In this document: positions 5,519 to 10,656 of the stretch, in pieces
How the letters are laid out: every line of letters starts with the position of its first letter
How positions within the stretch are numbered: the stretch's first letter is position 1
Source of the DNA: Defluviicoccus vanus
Lineage (GTDB): Bacteria > Pseudomonadota > Alphaproteobacteria > Rhodospirillales > Defluviicoccaceae
Reading direction: 5' to 3'
DNA: 10,656 nt
NCBI RefSeq assembly: GCF_014672695.1
Contig: NZ_CP053923.1
Span: 1,199,138-1,209,793 of the forward strand
Notes under the pieces: generated by a model
The model's input: the letters and a program-made list of their open reading frames with translations, nothing else
The model's database searches: none
Told to the model about the DNA's origin: nothing
Translations under genes and position numbers: made by a program

Positions 5519-6070
5519 CTAAACCGGGCGGACTTCGAGCACCTCGGGAATGTAATAGCGAAGCATGTTTTCAATCCCATGCTTCAAAGTGGCGGTTGAA
5601 CTGGGACAGCCGGAGCACGAGCCCTGCATGTGCAAGTAGACGATCCCGTTTTCGAAGCCATGGAAGAGAATGTCGCCGCCGTCCTGAGCCACCGCCGGGC
5701 GGACGCGCGTTTCGATCAGTTCCTTGATCTGCTGGACGATTTGATCGCCCTCTTCGCCGTCGACGCCGGCTTCCGCCTCGTTAGTGTGTTCGATAACCGG
5801 ATCGCCCGATATGAAGTGATCCATGATCGCGGCGAGAACGAGCGCCTTCAGCGCATCCCAACTTTGGTCGGACGACTTGGTGACGGTGATGAATTCATTG
5901 CCGAGAAACACGCCTTCGACACCGTCGATCTCGAACAGTCGCCGCGCCAGGGGCGATCCAGTGGCGTCTTCGGCAGCGATGAAGTTGGCGGTGCCGCTGA
6001 CCAGCACATCGCGTCCGGGAAAGAACATCAGCGTCGCCGGGTTTGGCGTTCCCTCAGTCTGGATAAACAT
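5519..6070 (-). CDS. nfuA: NfuA-type Fe-S cluster carrier (Nfu_N plus NifU C-terminal domain)
   Basis: This 183-residue protein delivers 4Fe-4S clusters to client enzymes. The N-terminal Nfu_N domain opens with MFIQTEGTPNPATLMFFPG and includes GVEGVFLGNEFITVTK. The C-terminal NifU domain holds the cluster-binding CxxC as C152 and C155 in QGSCSGCPSSTATLKHGIENML. This is the alphaproteobacterial/mitochondrial NFU1-like arrangement, not the A-type domain plus Nfu of E. coli NfuA. The frame stays open further upstream, but the ATG at 6070 is clearly right: homology starts there and AAAAGG sits seven bases before it. It lies 91 bases downstream of trpS on the same strand, as in the conserved murJ-trpS-nfuA order. 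MiaB in this window is an Fe-S enzyme of the type that needs such carriers. Confidence 0.94.
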   Translation of the reverse strand: MFIQTEGTPNPATLMFFPGRDVLVSGTANFIAAEDATGSPLARRLFEIDGVEGVFLGNEFITVTKSSDQSWDALKALVLAAIMDHFISGDPVIEHTNEAEAGVDGEEGDQIVQQIKELIETRVRPAVAQDGGDILFHGFENGIVYLHMQGSCSGCPSSTATLKHGIENMLRYYIPEVLEVRPV

Positions 6071-6161
6071 CCTTACACCTTTTTGACCTGCACCGACGCC
6101 TGTTGCCGTGAACGCGTAGAGCCGCCTGCTGCAGGAAACGTGGTTCCCGCCATGACGCTTA

Positions 6162-7175
6162 TCAAGCCGAGGTCGGCTGCGGCGGCAAAAAGCCGACGAT
6201 CTGATGCACTTCGCGCAGCACCGGTTCCGCCAGTGTCGCCGCCCGCTCGGCACCGCGGTTGAGAATGGCGTCGATGTGCGCGGGATCGGCTTCCAGGCGA
6301 CGCATCTCGGCCGTCATCGGCGCCAGCGTCGCCACCGCCACTTGGGCGAGTTCGTCCTTGAAGCGGGAGAATGGCTGGCCGGCGAAGCGCGCGCATACGT
6401 CTTCCACCGTAATATCAGCCAGCGCGGCATAGATGCCGATCAGATTGGCGGCTTCCGGCCGCGCCTCCAACCCGTCCGGCGCTTCCGGCAACGGCTCGGG
6501 GTCGGTGCGCGCCTTGCGGATCTTCAGGCGGATCGCTTCGGCGTCATCGGTCAGATTGATCCGCGAATAGTCCGACGGGTCGGACTTACTCATCTTCGCC
6601 TTGCCGTCGCGCAGCGACATTACCCGGGTCGCCGGCCCGAAAATCAGCGGCTCGACGATGGGAAAGCAGTGGACGCCGTAGTCGTTGTTGAACTTCTGGG
6701 CGATATCGCGCGCTAGCTCCAGGTGCTGCTTCTGGTCTTCGCCCACGGGGACGTGCGTCGCCTTGTAGAGCAGAATGTCCGCCGCCATCAGGTTCGGATA
6801 GGCATAGAGACCGACCGAGGCATTCTCCCGGTTCTTGCCCGCCTTCTCCTTGAACTGGGTCATTCGGTTGAGCCAGCCGAGACGGGCGACGCAGTTGAAG
6901 ATCCAGGCGAGTTGCGCGTGCCCGGGCACGCCGCTTTGATGGAAGACCACATTGCGCTCGGGATCGATGCCGGCGGCTATCATCGCCGCCGCAATCCGGC
7001 GTGTGTTGGTGACGAGTTCCGCCGGCTCCTGCCAGACGGTGATCGCATGCATGTCGACCACACAGAACAGGCACTCGAACTCCTCCTGCAGCTTCACCCA
7101 ATTGCGGATGGCGCCGAGGTAATTGCCGAGGTGCAGGTGGCCGGTGGGCTGGATGCCGGAAAAGATGCGGTTCAT
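6162..7175 (-). CDS. trpS: Tryptophanyl-tRNA synthetase
   Basis: TrpRS is a class I synthetase that charges tRNA-Trp in the cytoplasm. The 337-residue length is normal. The HIGH-type motif is HLGN at 15-18 (PTGHLHLGNYLGA), and KMSKS is at 194-198 (GKAKMSKSDPSD). The core also shows YPNLMAADILLYKATHVPVGEDQKQHLE, diagnostic for bacterial TrpRS. The ATG at 7175 begins MNRIFSGIQPTG as expected, with only a weak GAG upstream. It lies 49 bases downstream of murJ, so co-transcription with murJ is likely. No trp leader or T-box-like element is visible in the short gap. Confidence 0.97.
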   Translation of the reverse strand: MNRIFSGIQPTGHLHLGNYLGAIRNWVKLQEEFECLFCVVDMHAITVWQEPAELVTNTRRIAAAMIAAGIDPERNVVFHQSGVPGHAQLAWIFNCVARLGWLNRMTQFKEKAGKNRENASVGLYAYPNLMAADILLYKATHVPVGEDQKQHLELARDIAQKFNNDYGVHCFPIVEPLIFGPATRVMSLRDGKAKMSKSDPSDYSRINLTDDAEAIRLKIRKARTDPEPLPEAPDGLEARPEAANLIGIYAALADITVEDVCARFAGQPFSRFKDELAQVAVATLAPMTAEMRRLEADPAHIDAILNRGAERAATLAEPVLREVHQIVGFLPPQPTSA

Positions 7176-7224
7176 GGGCTCTAATCGATAGGACGGCCGG
7201 TTATGGCCAGAGGATGGCTCTGGG

Positions 7225-8775
7225 TCAAGTCGCCTGCTTACGCCTGACGAGCGTCTTCATGTCGGCAAGCGAAGCAGCGCCGAAAAGCTGCGCCGCCACA
7301 GCGAAGGCGATCAGCCCGGCGATGATGATCGCCGCCAGCGCCGTCACCCGCAGCATCAGCGGCGCCGCCAGCCAGTTGCCGAGGGCGTAATCCAGGCCGA
7401 TGACAGCGGCGACCATCACCGCCGTCGCCAGCGCGGTGCGTGGCAGGCGACGCTTGAGCCGGACATCGACGACGAGCCGTCCCTGGCGCCGCAGCACGAC
7501 GGCAAGCAGGGCGGCGTTCAGCCAAGCGGCAAGGGAGGCGGCAGCGGCGATCCCCACGTGCAGGAACGGCAGCATCATGGCGCCGGCAGCGGCGATGTTG
7601 AAGACAGCGGAGACGACGCCGATCTTCACCGGCGTCTTCGTATCACCGCGGGCGAAGAAGTTGGGCGTCAGCGCCTTGATCAGCATGAAGGCCGGCATCC
7701 CGGCGGCGTAGGCGATCAGCGCCGCCGCAGTCTGCCGCACGTCGTTGCTGCCGAAGGCGCCACGCTGGAACAGCACCGCAATCACCGGCTCTGCCAGCGC
7801 CATCAGCGCCGCCGCCGACGGCAGCATCAGGAACAAGGCGAACTCGAGCGCCCGGTTCTGGCTATACATGGCTGCCGTCTCGTCGCCTGCCCTCACTTGG
7901 CGGGCCAGCAACGGCAACAGCGCGGTGGAGACGGCGACACCGATGATGCCGTAGGGCAATTGGTTCAGCCGATCGGCATAGAACAGGTAAGAGACGGAGC
8001 CGGCAGGCAGAAACGAAGCCAGCACGGTGCCAGCCATGATGTTGATCTGGTAGACGCCGGCGCCAAGCGCCACCGGCAACGCCCGGCGCATCAGTTCGCG
8101 TACCTTCGGCGTCAGCCGAGGCCGTGGCATCCTGAGCGAGACGCCCGCGCGCCGGCAGCTACCGAGCAGCCAGAGAAACTGCAGGATGCCGGCGGCGACG
8201 ACACCCCAGGCGAGGGCGTGGCCGATGGTGGGCATCCATGGGCCGGTACCGAGCAGGGCAGTGATGATGGACAGGTTGAGAAGGATTGGGGTTGCCGCCG
8301 CGGCAGCAAAACGGCCAAGCGCATTCAGAATGCCGCCCTGCAGCGCCGTCAGTGAGATAAACAGCAGATAGGGGAAGGTGAGGCGGGAGAATTCGACCGC
8401 CATATCGAACGTAGGCGTGCCGACGAAACCGGGAGCGAGCGCCAGCATGGCGAGCGGCATCGCCACTTCCATGGCGAGAACAAAGACGAGCAGCGCCGTC
8501 GTCAACACCGCCAGCGCATCCTCGGCGAAGGCGACCGCCTGCTCGCGTCCCTCGTCGTGCAGCAAGCCGACAAAGATCGGCACGAAGGCAGCGGAAAACG
8601 CCCCTTCGGCGAACAGCGAACGGAACAGGTTCGGGAAGCGTAACGCAACGAAGAACGCGTCTGCCATCGGCCCAGCGCCGAGGAACGCCGCCATCAGTGT
8701 ATCGCGGATGAAACCGAAGACCCGGCTGACGGCGGTCAGGCCGCCGATGGTGGCAATGGAGCGGAGGAGCGACAT
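7225..8775 (-). CDS. murJ: Lipid II flippase MurJ (MviN)
   Basis: MurJ is an inner-membrane MOP-superfamily transporter that moves lipid II from the cytoplasmic to the periplasmic face. The 516-residue protein is full length and rich in hydrophobic segments, consistent with the 14 membrane helices of the family. The start MSLLRSIATIGGLTAVSRVFGFIRD and the motif FRSLFAEGAFSAAFVPIF are diagnostic. The charged residues important in E. coli MurJ (R18, R24, D39, R52) are at the same positions here. NQLPYGIIGVAVSTALLPLLAR marks the second half. The ATG at 8775 has an AGG six bases upstream. It is divergent from the MDR gene across 117 bases and is the first gene of the murJ-trpS-nfuA run. Confidence 0.97.
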   Translation of the reverse strand: MSLLRSIATIGGLTAVSRVFGFIRDTLMAAFLGAGPMADAFFVALRFPNLFRSLFAEGAFSAAFVPIFVGLLHDEGREQAVAFAEDALAVLTTALLVFVLAMEVAMPLAMLALAPGFVGTPTFDMAVEFSRLTFPYLLFISLTALQGGILNALGRFAAAAATPILLNLSIITALLGTGPWMPTIGHALAWGVVAAGILQFLWLLGSCRRAGVSLRMPRPRLTPKVRELMRRALPVALGAGVYQINIMAGTVLASFLPAGSVSYLFYADRLNQLPYGIIGVAVSTALLPLLARQVRAGDETAAMYSQNRALEFALFLMLPSAAALMALAEPVIAVLFQRGAFGSNDVRQTAAALIAYAAGMPAFMLIKALTPNFFARGDTKTPVKIGVVSAVFNIAAAGAMMLPFLHVGIAAAASLAAWLNAALLAVVLRRQGRLVVDVRLKRRLPRTALATAVMVAAVIGLDYALGNWLAAPLMLRVTALAAIIIAGLIAFAVAAQLFGAASLADMKTLVRRKQAT

Positions 8776-8892
8776 GGCGCCTGCTTACTCCAACCCATGG
8801 CGCTTGGCGAGAACGTGCCGCGCAGCAGCGACGCAGCACCCCTATATTGAAACGGCCGAGGGCAACGGCAACACAATCAAGGGAGATCGCGA

Positions 8893-9882
8893 ATGCCGCG
8901 GATCGTGCGTTTTCACCAGACCGGCGGGCCGGAGGTGCTGCAAATCGAAGACCTACCCTCACGGCAGCCAGGCCCGGACGAGGTGCGCATTCGCGTCGCC
9001 GCTCTCGGGCTGAACCGCGCCGAAGCAATGTTCCGCGCTGGCAATTATCTCGAACCGCCGGTGCTGCCGGCGCGAATCGGCTACGAGGCGGCAGGCGTCA
9101 TCGACGCGCTCGGCGAAGGCGTCGAGGGCCTGCAGCCGGGTGACGCCGTCGCCGTCGTTCCCGCCTTCTCAATGACCGCATACGGCGTCTACGGCGAAGA
9201 GGCGGTGGTGCCAGCCCGCGCCGTGGTCAAGACACCGCCGGAGCTATCGGCGGTCGAGGCGGCATCGCTGTGGATGCAGTACATGACCGCCTATGGCGCC
9301 CTGATCGACATCGGTGAACTCGATACCGACGATTTCGTGCTCATTCCCGCCGCATCGTCAAGCGTCGGCATCGCGGCGATTCAGATCGCCCGGATGATGG
9401 GCGCGACGCCGATCGCCACCACCCGCACCGAGGAGAAGAAGCAGGCGCTGCTCGACCTGGGTGCTGCGGCGGTGATCGTCACCGAGGAAGAGAATCTGGT
9501 GGAGGAAGTCAGACGCCTCACCGACAACCGCGGGGCGCGGATCGTCTTCGATCCGGTGGCCGGTCCCTATGTGGAGAATCTGGCGTCAGTAACATCGCCG
9601 GGCGGTATCCTGTTCATTTACGGCGCCCTCAGTCTCAAGGCGACGCCGTTTCCGCTGTTCAAGGCACTGGCTAACGCCCTGAGCATTCGTGGCTACACCG
9701 TGTTTGAAATTTCGCTCGATGATGACCGGCTGGCCCGCGGCGTCCACTTCGTCAAGCAGGGCCTTGCCCACGGCCTGCTGAAGCCGATCATCGCCCGCAC
9801 TTTCCCCTTCGAGCAGATTGTCGACGCCCACCGTTACATGGAATCGAACGAACAGATCGGCAAAATCGTCGTCACTGTATAA
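8893..9882 (+). CDS. Zinc-independent MDR-family oxidoreductase (quinone oxidoreductase-like)
   Basis: This 329-residue protein is a medium-chain dehydrogenase/reductase of the quinone oxidoreductase type, which uses NADPH without zinc. The GroES-like domain runs through ALGLNRAEAMFRAGNY (38-52) and IGYEAAGVIDALGEGVEGLQPGD (62-84). The Rossmann domain carries the nucleotide motif PAASSSVGIAAIQIA (152-166). I see no cysteine in the protein, so neither the catalytic nor the structural zinc site of alcohol dehydrogenases exists. The C-terminus YMESNEQIGKIVVTV is typical. AGGGAGA lies six bases before the ATG at 8893, a strong ribosome binding site, and TATATT at 8843-8848 is a possible -10 element without a clear -35. 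The substrate cannot be inferred from sequence. A decayed copy of its C-terminus follows at 10034. Confidence 0.9.
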   Translation: MPRIVRFHQTGGPEVLQIEDLPSRQPGPDEVRIRVAALGLNRAEAMFRAGNYLEPPVLPARIGYEAAGVIDALGEGVEGLQPGDAVAVVPAFSMTAYGVYGEEAVVPARAVVKTPPELSAVEAASLWMQYMTAYGALIDIGELDTDDFVLIPAASSSVGIAAIQIARMMGATPIATTRTEEKKQALLDLGAAAVIVTEEENLVEEVRRLTDNRGARIVFDPVAGPYVENLASVTSPGGILFIYGALSLKATPFPLFKALANALSIRGYTVFEISLDDDRLARGVHFVKQGLAHGLLKPIIARTFPFEQIVDAHRYMESNEQIGKIVVTV

Positions 9883-10033
9883 GTGAGGCTCGTATCCGAC
9901 GGATGCCCTGCTTGTATCCGCCGGCTTCGGTAGAGATTTTACGGAGGGGTGAGCGCTCGTCTCTCGCCCTTCTCAGCCGGTCCTGATTGTGCCGTCGCGA
10001 CATCTGCAGCACGCCGTCACTGATTCAATCGCA
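9883..10033. other. Intergenic stretch after the MDR gene
   Basis: This part of the 295-base gap holds no supported gene. ATCCGACGGAT near 9895 is a small near-palindrome and GTATCCG recurs near 9913, but neither is followed by a T run, so I do not call a terminator. Weak similarity to the MDR C-terminal region may extend back to about 10004 (LQHAVTDSIAQIV in the relic frame). Confidence 0.4.
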
Positions 10034-10099
10034 CAAATTGTTGTTAGGCACAGCAAGATGGCATTGAACGAACGGATCGATAAAATCGTTGTTATGATA
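10034..10099 (+). pseudogene. Relic of an MDR oxidoreductase C-terminus
   Basis: Aligned without gaps to 9814-9879, the last 22 codons of the intact MDR gene, this segment matches at 45 of 66 bases by hand count, and at 32 of 42 from the ATG at 10058. The translations share 12 of 22 residues: QIV, H, M, NE, I and KIVV stay in register. Many differences are third-position changes toward T or A, as expected for an old paralog rather than a recent copy. There is no stop after KIVVMI and no room for the other 300 residues, so this is a fragment. It suggests a former tandem duplicate, most of it deleted. Confidence 0.65.
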
Positions 10100-10177
10100 A
10101 AGGGCCATGCAGTGGTGCATCAGATGCGCAGAGTGAGGTGTGGCGATGCTGCGATCGCACGGCCAGGAGCGGTGCGG

Positions 10178-10656
10178 ATGGGTCCTTGGATCAGATCACG
10201 ATTATCGCCGGCCATCTTGACGCTCGCCTTCTCCTTCTTGTCAGCCCCGGTTGTCGCCGCCATGAAAACCATCGATCTCCAACCGCTATTCACCGCCGCA
10301 GCAGCAGAGGGCCGGCTCGGCGTCGCCCGCAAGACGAAGACGGTGGATGCCAGGCCTGCCATCCCGGGCGAAGTCATCGTCACCGTGATCGCCGGCGAAG
10401 GAGTGGAAACCCAGAGCAAGCCGGCGGCGCCCGGGGACATGGTGGTGCGCAATCGCTGTCCCGAAACAGGCAACGAGCAGTTCCTGGTCAAGGCCGCCGA
10501 CTTCGCCAAACGCTATGGGCCGCCGCTTGCGCCGGCTGACGGCGACGGCTGGCAGCCCTTCCGCCCGGCCGGGGTTGAATTGCTGTACCTGATCGTTCGG
10601 CCGGAAGACGGTAGCTTCACCTTCACCGCTCCCTGGGGCGAGACGATGCTGGCGCA
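10178..10656 (+). CDS. Secreted PGDYG-domain-like hypothetical protein (3' end beyond window)
   Basis: The frame is open from 10178 to the window edge (159 residues seen). The N-terminus MGPWIRSRLSPAILTLAF followed by SFLSAPVVAA is a clear Sec signal peptide, with cleavage likely near residue 28. The mature part has APGDMVVRNRCPETGNEQFL (84-103) followed by KAADFAKRYGPP, and later APWGETMLA at the edge. These match my memory of the PGDYG domain pattern (PGDxxVR, then FxxxY, and APWGExM just before a second PGDY), but this was not searched. No enzymatic function is known to me. AGGAG eight bases before the ATG at 10178 decides the start; a GTG at 10172 is possible. The frame also stays open upstream through the MDR relic, so an automatic caller could choose a false start at 10058. 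Confidence 0.7.
   Translation, partial: MGPWIRSRLSPAILTLAFSFLSAPVVAAMKTIDLQPLFTAAAAEGRLGVARKTKTVDARPAIPGEVIVTVIAGEGVETQSKPAAPGDMVVRNRCPETGNEQFLVKAADFAKRYGPPLAPADGDGWQPFRPAGVELLYLIVRPEDGSFTFTAPWGETMLA

Noticed and set aside
6071..6253. An N-terminal extension of nfuA back to 6253
   Set aside because: It would overlap the end of trpS, and the added residues are Arg-rich without homology. The ATG at 6070 has a good ribosome binding site and the exact family start MFIQTEGTPNP.
7400..9028. Long open frames overlapping murJ on both strands (for example 7558-8355 plus and 8159-9028 minus)
   Set aside because: These are shadows of the intact murJ frame; their products are low-complexity and Arg-rich with no family motif.
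9883..10033. Mobile element or attachment site suggested by repetition of a gene 3' end
   Set aside because: The copies are only about 70 percent identical, and the 150 bases between them hold no integrase or cargo. Differences follow codon positions, which fits an old paralog better than an integration repeat.
10120..10539. Open frames at 10120-10509 (minus) and 10138-10539 (plus) over the last gene
   Set aside because: The 10178 frame has a strong ribosome binding site, a signal peptide and PGDYG-like motifs; the other frames have none of these.
1..10656. CRISPR array, tRNA or rRNA gene, insertion sequence, or defence system
   Set aside because: I saw no regularly spaced repeats, no tRNA cloverleaf in the gaps, no transposase or integrase, and no defence-type protein.

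Overview
The window reads as chromosomal DNA of a GC-rich alphaproteobacterium, probably a member of the Rhodospirillales. The placement rests on protein resemblance and gene order: a MucR/Ros regulator, an alphaproteobacterial-type Fur/Mur protein, and the block murJ-trpS-nfuA-tsaB-rimI-fur-miaB, all on the minus strand, which is a familiar housekeeping order in this class. No database search was possible, so the genus is left open.

Layout. Positions 20-1330 (minus) hold miaB (tRNA methylthiotransferase), whose conserved N-terminus runs upstream of its first ATG. Next come fur/mur (1549-1977, minus) and mucR (2072-2494, minus). A TusA-family gene (2570-2851, plus) diverges from mucR across a short AT-rich promoter region. 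It converges on rimI (2867-3334, minus), which overlaps the stop of tsaB (3331-4095, minus) as ATGA. A VanX/DdpX-type D-Ala-D-Ala dipeptidase (4190-4747, plus) diverges from tsaB and ends one base before a RutE-type nitroreductase (4749-5330, minus). A structured 188-bp gap follows, then nfuA (5519-6070, minus), trpS (6162-7175, minus) and murJ (7225-8775, minus). A zinc-free quinone oxidoreductase-type MDR gene (8893-9882, plus) diverges from murJ. After a 295-bp gap that carries a decayed second copy of an MDR C-terminus, a secreted PGDYG-like protein (10178 onward, plus) runs off the right edge.

How the genes work together. Most are core functions: tRNA modification (MiaB; TsaB for t6A), tryptophanyl-tRNA charging (TrpS), ribosomal protein acetylation (RimI), Fe-S cluster delivery (NfuA, of use to the Fe-S enzyme MiaB), lipid II flipping (MurJ), metal-responsive control (Fur/Mur) and global repression (MucR). 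The dipeptidase and nitroreductase look like accessory genes set into the housekeeping run.

The notable points are small-scale. rimI is split over three reading frames by two single-base length differences in runs of six C. miaB appears to lose its start through a run of six T. A paralog relic lies behind the MDR gene. The nfuA-rutE gap holds strong inverted repeats. I saw no CRISPR array, insertion sequence, prophage, tRNA or rRNA gene, and no convincing new multi-gene system.
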